NCBI GenBank assembly: GCA_013696045.1
Contig: JACCZH010000122.1
Coordinates: 1-13,021, forward strand
DNA: 13,021 nt
Direction of reading: 5' to 3'
Source of the DNA: Chloroflexia bacterium
GTDB lineage: Bacteria > Chloroflexota > Chloroflexia > Thermomicrobiales > CFX8
Shown here: positions 1 to 6,142 of the stretch, in pieces
How positions within the stretch are numbered: position 1 is the stretch's first letter
Layout: each line of letters begins with the position of its first letter
The notes under the pieces: generated by a model
Database searches by the model: none
Told to the model about the DNA's origin: nothing
The model's input: the letters and a program-made list of their open reading frames with translations, nothing else
Translations under genes and position numbers: made by a program

Positions 1-50
1 TGAGCAGCTTCTCGAACTGTGTAAACGCGAGGCGAAACCGTTGTGGACAT
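1..50 (-). CDS. Partial helix-turn-helix / excisionase-like protein (N-terminus only)
   Basis: A gene starts here on the minus strand and runs off the left edge. An ATG at 50-48 opens a frame reading MSTTVSPRVYTVREAA, uninterrupted to base 1. It is preceded by a consensus ribosome binding site AAGGAGG (minus strand, 64-58) with a 7-nt spacer, the strongest such site in this part of the window. The 'YTVREAA' opening is typical of small MerR/excisionase-type helix-turn-helix proteins, which continue with a 'xLLGVSxxTV' helix, but only 16 residues are visible, so the family call is an inference. It lies downstream of the 349-aa gene on the same strand, with about 95 nt between, and could be co-transcribed. 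Its ribosome binding site is part of a 12-bp RNA hairpin described separately. Confidence 0.5.
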   Translation of the reverse strand, partial: MSTTVSPRVYTVREAA

Positions 51-54
51 AGCA

Positions 55-111
55 AGTCCTCCTTAGTTGCGCGTTGCTCCACTATGAGCTACTTGCATCC
101 TAAGAAGGACT
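55..111 (-). promoter_or_regulatory. RNA hairpin sequestering the ribosome binding site of the next gene
   Basis: Read as minus-strand RNA, AGUCCUUCUUAG (111-100) pairs along its whole length with CUAAGGAGGACU (66-55): 12 base pairs, one of them U-G. The 3' arm contains the AAGGAGG ribosome binding site of the gene starting at 50. On the plus strand the same position is a C/A mismatch, so the pairing is complete only in minus-strand RNA. The loop holds a smaller stem, GCUC/GAGC. A competing helix, GCAAGU (96-91) with ACUUGC (57-52), overlaps the 3' arm. The layout suggests translational control, but function is inferred. Confidence 0.5.
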
Positions 112-144
112 CGGCCACTAGTACATGCACGGGAAATCTTCGGA

Positions 145-1194
145 TTATTTCTGCGCCAGGATTTCCCGCCCAATCTTGACATAGTATTGCACCGTGCCCG
201 AGCGCTGAACGTATTTATCGTCTCTAATCTCAGCACCCTTTGAGAGTGGAAGATCAGCAGCCTCGGCGAGCTTTCTCTGGCTGATGCGAAATTCATCGTG
301 CAGGACCGCAACTTGAACAGCTTTCAGCCTGGAAACACGCGGCCGGCCTCTTTTCCGGAGGCTGGTGGCCTCTGGCAGGGTAGAAGCTATCTGGTTATAT
401 GCATCCAGTACCTCTTCTCGCTTTGTGTCCGAGCGTACAACGATATAGTCAGTGGTCTCAGACCGTTCGAGATACCTTTGCTTCGCGTTGCCAATATCAG
501 AATTACGGATCAGTGCCTCCATACGAAGGTCTCCAATGTTGAAGCCATGGGGTTTAAGTTGTTCCCCGATTTCCTTGAGGAGCGCTTCATAGTAGGCGGA
601 AGTGGCATGTTCAACGTCCCATGTGTCATTGAGCGACACGATCGGACGGACTATTCTGTATGGATTCATGAGAGGCATGCTAACGAAGAAGTCCCATAGC
701 GCATCCGCCGGAGGATCGTATAGAAGGCAACCCCCGATAAAAGTCAGCCAGTAGTCATCCTGATAAGCACGGTATTGACGCAGTTCACGCGGTACAGACT
801 CACGGAGAAGATTAGATCGGTCGCTGTACCACTCACTTGTCAGCTCGCGATTACCATCGTCATCTGGCTGCGGACCGCATAACGGGTATCCAGGGGTGGG
901 GGTGTCAGGTACACCCACTTTCGTACCGGACACAGGTACCGAGAGGTCAACATTGTCGACACATTCATCTAGAGCCCATGGATCTAAGCGGGGATGAAAC
1001 TGCAACTCATGTTCGAGTGAGTCGAGATGTGGCACTTTTCGCTGTGGGCTGATGCCCCATTTCCGGCGGAGTTCACTGATCGATTCCCAGAATGCCCCCG
1101 AACGCTTGTACATACTAATGATCAACTCTTCGCGATGCCTACACAGCGCGTCAAAGCCGGGGATCTGAAACGGGTCTTCCGGTACACTTGACAT
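145..1194 (-). CDS. Uncharacterised 349-aa protein with AT-hook-like motif and possible C-terminal helix-turn-helix
   Basis: I do not recognise this protein's family. It is soluble by inspection, with no signal peptide or membrane segment, and rich in charged and aromatic residues. Residues 280-286 (RKRGRPR) match the AT-hook core that binds the DNA minor groove. The following stretch, about 292-343, is predicted by eye to be helical, with a 'RKLAEAADLPLSKG' segment resembling a helix-turn-helix and a tail similar to a winged-helix strand pair. A DNA-binding role is therefore an inference. The ATG at 1194 has an AGGAG about 9 nt upstream. Base composition looks different from neighbours: a sampled 60-base line here (601-660) is 50% G+C against 68% in a line of recN (2641-2700). 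That could mean horizontal acquisition. It is transcribed divergently from recN and towards the HTH-like gene at the left edge. Confidence 0.7.
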   Translation of the reverse strand: MSSVPEDPFQIPGFDALCRHREELIISMYKRSGAFWESISELRRKWGISPQRKVPHLDSLEHELQFHPRLDPWALDECVDNVDLSVPVSGTKVGVPDTPTPGYPLCGPQPDDDGNRELTSEWYSDRSNLLRESVPRELRQYRAYQDDYWLTFIGGCLLYDPPADALWDFFVSMPLMNPYRIVRPIVSLNDTWDVEHATSAYYEALLKEIGEQLKPHGFNIGDLRMEALIRNSDIGNAKQRYLERSETTDYIVVRSDTKREEVLDAYNQIASTLPEATSLRKRGRPRVSRLKAVQVAVLHDEFRISQRKLAEAADLPLSKGAEIRDDKYVQRSGTVQYYVKIGREILAQK

Positions 1195-1267
1195 TGCGTT
1201 CGACTCCTATTCAGTCGGCGCCACTCGCCCGGCCGATCCAACGGTGCGGGCGATTCTATTGTACGTT

Positions 1268-1283
1268 CGCTCTTGGCAGAGCG
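1268..1283. other. Small perfect palindrome in the divergent intergenic region
   Basis: CGCTCT and AGAGCG flank a 4-nt spacer (TGGC), giving a 6-bp perfect inverted repeat. On the minus strand it lies just upstream of the -10-like hexamer TACAAT (1263-1258), between it and any -35 box, which suits an operator for the 349-aa gene. No convincing -35 was found, and no promoter for recN could be assigned in the rest of 1195-1412. Confidence 0.25.
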
Positions 1284-1412
1284 CCATTCAGACGGCAATT
1301 TCTACGGTAAACTCAGTGGGAACGATACTTCTAAGGGACGTTGCGCCACTACTGAATACCACGGCAAGATTCTTGAAACGGGATGATCCCGCCTAAACAC
1401 GAAATAGCGGAG

Positions 1413-3170
1413 ATGCTGGCAGAACTCACGATTCGTAACTTCGCAGTCATCCGTGACACCAGAATCGAGTTCGTCGCCGGCTTCAACGCTCTGACGGGCG
1501 AAACCGGCGCGGGCAAGTCGATCGTCATCGATGCACTGGGCGCGGTCCTGGGCGCCCGGACGTCTTCGGAGTTCGTGCGCACCGGGGAGCGATCCGCCTA
1601 CGTCGAGGCTGTCTTCGATCTTGCGAATATGCCAACGCTGGCCGCCGTACGGGCCACTCTGTCAGAGGTCGGAGTTGAGGTTGGCGCTGACGATCCCTTG
1701 GTGTTGAGCCGCGATATCAATACCAGCGGGCGCTCAACTGCTCGTGTAAATGGCCGCGCCTTGACCGCCGCCGCGCTGACGCAACTTGGAGAGATACTGG
1801 TCGACATTCACGGTCAGAGTGACCATCTCTCACTGCTGAGGAGCAGTGCACAACTGGACCTGCTCGATCGCTTTGCTGGCGTGCTCGGGTTGCGACACCA
1901 GCTTGCGTCCGACTACCGTGCCTGGAACGTTATTCGACAACGGCTGGCCAGGTTTGACGAGGAGCAACGCGTTCGCGCCCAGCGTCTCGACGCCCTGCGT
2001 TTTCAATCCGAGGAAATCTTCGAGGCAAATCTCCAACCCGGCGAGGATGAACTGCTGCGCCAGGAACGCTCACGGCTCGCCAACGCCGAGCGGCTTGCCC
2101 AGACAGCCGCCGAAGCGTATACAGCGCTGGACGGGGCAGCAACCGAGACATTGACAGAGAGCGGCGGGCTCGATCGAGTGCGAACCGCGGAGGCAGCTAT
2201 CGACGCTATCGTGGAGCTCGATCGGGGAGTCGAGAGCATGGCCAGCCGGGTTCGTGACGCGCTCTTCCTCCTCGAAGAGGTTACATCTGAGTTGCGTGAC
2301 TACGCCGAGGTGCTTCAGTTCGAGCCCGATCGTCTCAGCGAGATTGACGAGCGGCTTGAGCTTATTCGCGGCATGAAACGGAAGTATGGGCCGGACATTA
2401 TCGCGATCATCGCCTATGGAGACGAGATTCAGGTAGAAATCGAAAGCCTGGAATCCGAGGTTCATGACCTCGATACGCTACGCCGGGAAGAGGCCACCGC
2501 ACGAGAAACCCTGACGGCTGTCGCCCTGCGACTTTCATCCCGCCGCCAGGAAGCCGCCAAAGACCTGGCAACCCGCGTGGAGCAGACCATCCACGAGCTG
2601 AATATGGGGCGGGCGGATTTTGAGGTCCGGTTTACCTACCAGCCGGACGACGACGGTCTGCGGATCGACGGCGAGGCGGTCGCCGTCGATTCAACCGGAA
2701 TCGACCGGGTCAGCTTCTATCTGGCAGCCAACGCTGGGGAGGAACTCCGTCCGCTGGCGCGGGTAGCGTCCGGCGGCGAGACGGCACGCCTCATGCTCGC
2801 GCTGAAATCCATCCTCTCGGACGCTGACGAAACGCCAACCCTCGTCTTTGACGAAATCGACGTCGGTGTGGGTGGCCGCAGCGGCCAGGTTGTCGGTGAA
2901 AAACTCTGGGGATTGACCAGCGCGCACCAGGTGATCGTCATCTCGCATCTGCCCCAGATTGCTGCCTTCGCCGACCGCCATGTCGCGATGCTGAAGAATG
3001 AAAGCGGCGGGCGCACCGAGACAACCTCGGCCATTATGGAGGGCAACGAGCGGACCGACGAACTGGCCATGATGTTCGACGGCTTGCCGGTTAGCGCCGA
3101 GTCCCGCGCCAACGCCCGCGCGCTCCTGGAACGTGTCGAGAGCTGGAAATCCCGCGCCGCCGCGCGATGA
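1413..3170 (+). CDS. recN: DNA repair protein RecN (SMC-like ATPase)
   Basis: RecN is a cytoplasmic SMC-family ATPase that acts early in double-strand break repair. Visible landmarks, numbered from the ATG at 1413 (585 aa, within the usual 550-590 range), are the family-typical opening MLAELTIRNF, Walker A GETGAGKS (29-36), a long charged helical middle (about 150-370) consistent with the antiparallel coiled coil, the ABC signature SGGE (453-456) and Walker B LVFDEIDVG (DEID at 480-483) followed by a GGRSG loop. An in-frame ATG at 1383 would add ten residues with no homologue-like sequence. Neither start has a well-spaced ribosome binding site, so 1413 was chosen on the conserved N-terminus. 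The gene stands alone between a divergent unknown gene and ybaB, which has its own promoter. The family assignment is secure. Confidence 0.96.
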   Translation: MLAELTIRNFAVIRDTRIEFVAGFNALTGETGAGKSIVIDALGAVLGARTSSEFVRTGERSAYVEAVFDLANMPTLAAVRATLSEVGVEVGADDPLVLSRDINTSGRSTARVNGRALTAAALTQLGEILVDIHGQSDHLSLLRSSAQLDLLDRFAGVLGLRHQLASDYRAWNVIRQRLARFDEEQRVRAQRLDALRFQSEEIFEANLQPGEDELLRQERSRLANAERLAQTAAEAYTALDGAATETLTESGGLDRVRTAEAAIDAIVELDRGVESMASRVRDALFLLEEVTSELRDYAEVLQFEPDRLSEIDERLELIRGMKRKYGPDIIAIIAYGDEIQVEIESLESEVHDLDTLRREEATARETLTAVALRLSSRRQEAAKDLATRVEQTIHELNMGRADFEVRFTYQPDDDGLRIDGEAVAVDSTGIDRVSFYLAANAGEELRPLARVASGGETARLMLALKSILSDADETPTLVFDEIDVGVGGRSGQVVGEKLWGLTSAHQVIVISHLPQIAAFADRHVAMLKNESGGRTETTSAIMEGNERTDELAMMFDGLPVSAESRANARALLERVESWKSRAAAR

Positions 3171-3183
3171 GATCATCCTCCGT

Positions 3184-3192
3184 TGCTATAAT
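3184..3192 (+). promoter_or_regulatory. Extended -10 promoter for the YbaB/EbfC gene
   Basis: The nine bases TGCTATAAT match the extended -10 consensus (TGN followed by a perfect TATAAT). No -35 hexamer lies 16-18 bases upstream, as is common for extended -10 promoters. Transcription would begin near 3199, giving a leader of about 45 nt with an AGGAGA ribosome binding site before the GTG at 3244. Confidence 0.6.
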
Positions 3193-3243
3193 CGCATGAT
3201 GACTCCGTATCGAGCCGTCCTCAACACGTAAGGAGAATCCCCG

Positions 3244-3546
3244 GTGAATATCAACCCACGTATGATTATGGAAATGCAAAACCGCATGCAGAAGATTCAG
3301 GAAGAGCTCGGCGAAACGATCGTTGAGGGCTCCGCCGGCGGTGGCATGGTCACCGCCCAGGTCAACGGTCTACGCCAGATGCACGGCATTAAGATCTCCC
3401 CGGACGCCGTCGATCCAGCCGACGTCGAGATGCTCGAAGACATGGTCCTCGCCGCCGTCCAGGACGCCATGAACAACGCCGAAGAGCTCTCCGCCGAGAA
3501 GATGGGCGCGCTCACTGGTGGAATGAAGATCCCGGGGTTGATGTAA
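3244..3546 (+). CDS. ybaB: YbaB/EbfC family nucleoid-associated protein
   Basis: This is a 100-residue protein of the YbaB/EbfC family: small dimeric DNA-binding proteins that associate with the nucleoid. Family features are an N-terminal amphipathic helix (MQNRMQKIQEELGE), a glycine-rich turn followed by a beta strand (GSAGGGMVTAQVNG), the 'KISPDAVDPADVEMLEDMVLAAVQDAMNNA' pattern of hydrophobic and acidic residues (about 51-80), and a glycine/methionine-rich C-terminal tail ending in IPGLM. The GTG start is supported by TAAGGAGA about 8 nt upstream and by the length. In many bacteria this gene sits between dnaX and recR. Here it follows recN instead, with an intervening promoter. It converges on hom, and a large inverted repeat lies between them. 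Confidence 0.92.
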   Translation: MNINPRMIMEMQNRMQKIQEELGETIVEGSAGGGMVTAQVNGLRQMHGIKISPDAVDPADVEMLEDMVLAAVQDAMNNAEELSAEKMGALTGGMKIPGLM

Positions 3547-3602
3547 GCGCCCGTCCGAAGATTTCCGCGAGAGATCTGATGACGGAGCAACGAAGTTAGA
3601 TA

Positions 3603-3702
3603 GTCATCCTGACCGGAGCGAAGCGTAGTGGAATGGATCAGCCATGGCACATGGGATATTGAACAGATCCATTCGACTTCACTTCGTTTCGCTCAGGATG
3701 AC
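3603..3702. repeat. REP-like imperfect inverted repeat between convergent genes
   Basis: Two 37-base arms (3603-3639 and 3666-3702) are inverted copies, identical at about 30 of 37 positions, with a 26-nt spacer. The outer ends (GTCATCCTGA and GAATGGATC, inverted in the second arm) are perfect, and the mismatches lie in the middle. The GTCATCCTGA...CGAAG core resembles dispersed palindromic elements that I recall from several bacterial genomes. Transcribed from either side it folds into a long hairpin, so it could separate the ends of ybaB and hom, although no T run follows. Copy number cannot be judged from one window. Confidence 0.6.
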
Positions 3703-3758
3703 ACTCCTCATGGCGTAGCGTGTCGTTGTGCTATTGCGCCGCTACGAGAACAGCGGAT

Positions 3759-4727
3759 CTACAGCATCACCTTCGGCGTCGCCGCACTCCCAGAGCGGAT
3801 AGCCTCGAACACGTCCGAGAGAATCGCGCTGGCCGTCGGCTTCGGGCCGGCGCCCTGCCCGTGCAGCATTACCGGTCCAACATTGTCGCCCACGATCTCG
3901 ACCGCATTGTAGTTAGCGGACACCAGCGAGAAGAGATCGTCTCCCGACACAAACGTTGGGGCCACACGCAGCAAAAGGTTGTCGCCTGCTCTTTCAGCGG
4001 ATGCGATCAGGCGCACGGTTCCACCCTTTAGCTTGGCCTCTTCGATATCTTCGGCAGTCACAGTGCTGATCCCGGTGCGGTCAATCTCCTCGGGGCGAAC
4101 ATGCCGGCCCGAGATCAACGACGCCAGAATTGCCAGCTTGTAGCTCGAATCAAACCCCTCGACGTCGGCGGTTGGGTCCGGTTCGGCGTAGCCAAGCTCT
4201 TGCGCCTGCGCCAGAGCGTCAGCGTAGGCCGTGCCTTCGGTCTCCATCTTCCAGAGAATGTAGTTGGTCGTCCCGTTGACAATGCCTCGAATCCGCTCGA
4301 TCCGGTTGGTCTCCATGATCTGCTTCAGGCTGACGAAGAGCGGGATGCCGCCGCCAACACTGGCCTCACACAGAAATGCCGCGTCGCCGTCACGCGCAGC
4401 AGCCAGAATAGCCGGCAGGTTCTTTGAGACCGCCTCCTTGTTGGCCGTCACGACATGTTTGCCGTTGGCTAGCGCACGGATCATCAGGTCGGCCGCTGGC
4501 TGCTCACCACCCAGCACCTCGACCACGACCTGGACATCCGGGTTGTCAACGATTGCAGCCCCGTCTACCCCAAACAACGATGGATCTATTCCAGCTCGGT
4601 TAGCCGACTCCAGACGACGCGCCAGCGCCGCGACGAGGCGCAATCGATCGTCCGCCACAATGGTTCGCGCCACTTCGCCGCCAATCGTTCCTAGCCCAAG
4701 TACTGCCACCCCTACTTGTTCGCTCAT
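3759..4727 (-). CDS. hom: Homoserine dehydrogenase, short form without ACT domain
   Basis: It reduces aspartate semialdehyde to homoserine with NAD(P)H, at the branch towards threonine, isoleucine and methionine. The ATG at 4727 is preceded by GGAGG, 4 nt away, and yields 322 aa beginning MSEQVGVAVLGLGTIGG. The Rossmann glycine motif GLGTIGG is at 11-17. Further landmarks are ANKEA (K97), the substrate segment EASVGGGIP (121-129), VNGTTNYIL (150-158), YAEPDPTADVEGFD (180-193), and the catalytic pair D193/K197, equivalent to Asp219/Lys223 of the yeast enzyme. GQGAGPKPTAS (290-300) closes the NAD domain. The protein ends about ten residues after this fold, so the C-terminal ACT domain that gives threonine feedback in the long (about 430-aa) bacterial enzymes is absent. 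The next enzyme of the pathway, asd, is encoded divergently. Confidence 0.95.
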   Translation of the reverse strand: MSEQVGVAVLGLGTIGGEVARTIVADDRLRLVAALARRLESANRAGIDPSLFGVDGAAIVDNPDVQVVVEVLGGEQPAADLMIRALANGKHVVTANKEAVSKNLPAILAAARDGDAAFLCEASVGGGIPLFVSLKQIMETNRIERIRGIVNGTTNYILWKMETEGTAYADALAQAQELGYAEPDPTADVEGFDSSYKLAILASLISGRHVRPEEIDRTGISTVTAEDIEEAKLKGGTVRLIASAERAGDNLLLRVAPTFVSGDDLFSLVSANYNAVEIVGDNVGPVMLHGQGAGPKPTASAILSDVFEAIRSGSAATPKVML

Positions 4728-4739
4728 TCTTCCTCCGGC

Positions 4740-4768
4740 TTGACTCACGTCCCCACTCCTGTTATCGT
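4740..4768 (+). promoter_or_regulatory. Sigma-70-type promoter for the leader peptide and asd
   Basis: TTGACT (4740-4745) and TATCGT (4763-4768) are separated by exactly 17 bases and match consensus at 5 of 6 and 4 of 6 positions. Transcription from near 4775 would leave about 50 nt before the leader-peptide ATG at 4824. The -35 box touches the ribosome-binding region of the divergent hom gene, so the two transcription units would overlap. Confidence 0.5.
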
Positions 4769-4774
4769 CCCGAC

Positions 4775-4804
4775 AATCTACCGGAATCCGACCGTAAGAC
4801 GCAA
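4775..4804 (-). promoter_or_regulatory. Weak candidate promoter for hom
   Basis: On the minus strand TTGCGT (4804-4799) and TAGATT (4780-4775) are 18 bases apart. The match to consensus is modest. It lies about 50 bases upstream of the hom start and faces the asd promoter, which would produce overlapping divergent transcripts. Confidence 0.25.
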
Positions 4805-4823
4805 ACAGGCAAGGGCACGAACG

Positions 4824-4907
4824 ATGGCAGTGGGCCAACTCAACAGCACAATCAGCATTACCACTACCGCGGACGCCGGTGCGGCGTCACGCGGACGGGA
4901 GCGTTGA
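4824..4907 (+). CDS. Threonine/isoleucine-rich leader peptide of the asd attenuator
   Basis: This is a 27-codon reading frame with ATG at 4824, TGA at 4905 and AAGGG about 9 nt upstream. Residues 9-15 read TISITTT, so four threonine and two isoleucine codons fall within seven positions. This resembles the E. coli thr operon leader peptide, which carries a TTITTTITITT run and likewise continues into a short Gly/Ala-rich tail. The three consecutive Thr codons (4860-4868) run directly into the 5' arm of a strong hairpin (4867-4894), and an intrinsic terminator follows 33 nt after the stop codon. The next gene, asd, makes the precursor of threonine and isoleucine. The likely role is a ribosome-stalling sensor of charged tRNA-Thr and tRNA-Ile, with the peptide itself having no other job. 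The role is inferred; the sequence features are directly visible. Confidence 0.72.
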   Translation: MAVGQLNSTISITTTADAGAASRGRER

Positions 4908-4938
4908 TTGCTTCCAGAAGCGTGATGAGGCACTGGCG
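4867..4938 (+). promoter_or_regulatory. Attenuator pause hairpin and competing antiterminator-like pairing
   Basis: CCGCG-GACGCC (4867-4877) pairs with GGCGTC-A-CGCGG (4883-4894): 11 base pairs, one bulged A and a 5-nt loop, starting within the last Thr codon of the leader peptide. The same bases can pair downstream instead: 4885-4892 with 4920-4927 (8 bp, one G-U) and 4874-4882 with 4930-4938 (9 bp, one G-U), interrupted by a 2x2 internal loop. The two folds exclude each other, as expected for regions 1:2 and 2:3 of an attenuator. The long helix ends two bases short of the terminator's 5' arm, so direct exclusion of the terminator is not proven by this drawing. CGGGAGC (4896-4902), a near copy of the terminator 5' arm, offers another competitor. 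Confidence 0.5.
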
Positions 4939-4939
4939 G

Positions 4940-4966
4940 CAGGAGCAAGAAAGCTCCTGTTTTTTT
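4940..4966 (+). terminator. Intrinsic terminator in the asd leader (attenuator)
   Basis: CAGGAGC (4940-4946) and GCTCCTG (4953-4959) form a perfect 7-bp stem with a 6-nt loop, followed at once by seven T residues (4960-4966). It lies upstream of asd and downstream of the leader peptide, in the direction of asd transcription, so it does not serve as the terminator of any preceding gene: hom runs the other way. A second, weaker hairpin (4969-4989) lies between it and the asd ribosome binding site. Confidence 0.85.
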
Positions 4967-5011
4967 ATGTCCTGATTCGTTCTCGGGACAGTGAATATAG
5001 GAGGATCCACC

Positions 5012-6067
5012 ATGGCTGAGAAACAAGACGTTGCAGTTCTGGGCGCGACCGGCAGCGTGGGGCAACGCTATATCCAGTTACTGGAAGGTCACCCCAACTT
5101 CCAGCTGTCCGAAGTTGTTGGCAGCGAGCGCAGTGCCGGCAAGTCCTACAATGAGGCCGCCGACTGGCGTTTAAGCGATGCGCCGCCAACCAGGGTCTCC
5201 AACATGATCCTAAAACACCCAGAGGAACCGGTGCACAGCCCGATCGTCTTCTGCTCACTCCCGGGGGGTGTCGCCCGTGAAACCGAGCTCAAGCTGGCGT
5301 CCGAGGGCCATTACGTCTTCTCCAACGCTCGTGACAACCGCATGGACGACGATGTGCCGCTGATGATCCCAGAGGTTAATTCCGATCATTCGAAAGCGAT
5401 TCAGGTCCAGCAGAAGAACCGCGGTTTCGCGAAGGGATTTGTGGTCACTAATCCTAATTGTTCAACCATCCATCTGGTCCTGGCGCTCAAACCAATCTGG
5501 GACGCATTCGGCATCGAGCAGTGCATGGTCACGACGATGCAGGCTGTGTCTGGAGCAGGTTATCCCGGTGTGCCTTCGCTCGACATGATTGACAACGTTG
5601 TGCCGTACATTGGCGACGAAGAGGAGAAGATGGAGATCGAGACCAGGAAGCTTCTTGGAAGCTTCAATGGCAACGCGTTCCAGTACGCCGATATCCAGAT
5701 GAGCGCGCAATGTAACCGGGTGCCGGTGCGCCATGGCCATCTCGAAACAGTCAACGTTAAGCTTCGCAAGCAGGCCGGTCCAGAGGAGGTCGTTGAGGCG
5801 TTGCGCAGCTTCCGGGGACGCCCGCAGGAGCTGGGGCTACCTTCCGCCCCGGAAGCGCCGATCATCGTTCGCGACCAGCCCGATCGTCCGCAACCCGCGC
5901 TCGATCGCGACGCGGCTAACGGCATGGCATCGGTTGTCGGCCGCGTTCGAGAGTGCCCGATCTTCGGTATCAAGTTCGTGGTGCTCGGGCACAACACGAT
6001 CCGTGGCGCGGCCGGTGCATCGATCCTCAATGCCGAGATGCTGATGGCTGACGGGTATATGGGCTAA
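5012..6067 (+). CDS. asd: Aspartate-semialdehyde dehydrogenase, archaeal/fungal type
   Basis: It converts beta-aspartyl phosphate to aspartate semialdehyde with NADPH, the shared step to lysine, threonine, isoleucine and methionine. The ATG at 5012 follows AGGAGG with a 7-nt spacer. A GTG at 4991 is in frame, but the ribosome binding site would lie inside the gene, so 5012 is preferred (351 aa). The NADP loop GATGSVG is at 11-17, the catalytic cysteine is C150 in TNPNCSTIH, and the catalytic histidine is probably H243 in CNRVPVRHGH. The segment AVSGAGYPGVPSLDMIDN and the IGDEEEKMEIET stretch are typical of the archaeal/yeast branch of the family, which differs from the E. coli-type enzyme. 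Expression is probably governed by the Thr/Ile attenuator immediately upstream. The gene is divergent from hom. Confidence 0.96.
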   Translation: MAEKQDVAVLGATGSVGQRYIQLLEGHPNFQLSEVVGSERSAGKSYNEAADWRLSDAPPTRVSNMILKHPEEPVHSPIVFCSLPGGVARETELKLASEGHYVFSNARDNRMDDDVPLMIPEVNSDHSKAIQVQQKNRGFAKGFVVTNPNCSTIHLVLALKPIWDAFGIEQCMVTTMQAVSGAGYPGVPSLDMIDNVVPYIGDEEEKMEIETRKLLGSFNGNAFQYADIQMSAQCNRVPVRHGHLETVNVKLRKQAGPEEVVEALRSFRGRPQELGLPSAPEAPIIVRDQPDRPQPALDRDAANGMASVVGRVRECPIFGIKFVVLGHNTIRGAAGASILNAEMLMADGYMG

Positions 6068-6142
6068 CACGGTACACTTTTGGCCCAGTGTCATGACGAC
6101 GTTCCAATGATGGAGTTTGTGCCAGTGCGGCGATCGGCCACC

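Noticed and set aside
52..96. A tRNA-like fold on the minus strand (GCAAGT/ACTTGC outer stem, GCTC/GAGC inner stem resembling a D arm)
   Set aside because: It is only 45 nt long, has no anticodon or T arm, and overlaps a ribosome binding site. It is better explained as part of the leader RNA of the HTH-like gene.
4824..4990. A T-box riboswitch upstream of asd
   Set aside because: No T-box antiterminator sequence (AGGGTGGNACCGCG-like) is visible. The leader instead contains a Thr/Ile-rich peptide frame, as in ribosome-mediated attenuation.
4991..5011. GTG at 4991 as the start of asd
   Set aside because: It would place the strong AGGAGG (4999-5004) inside the gene. The ATG at 5012 has ideal spacing and gives the normal N-terminus of the family.
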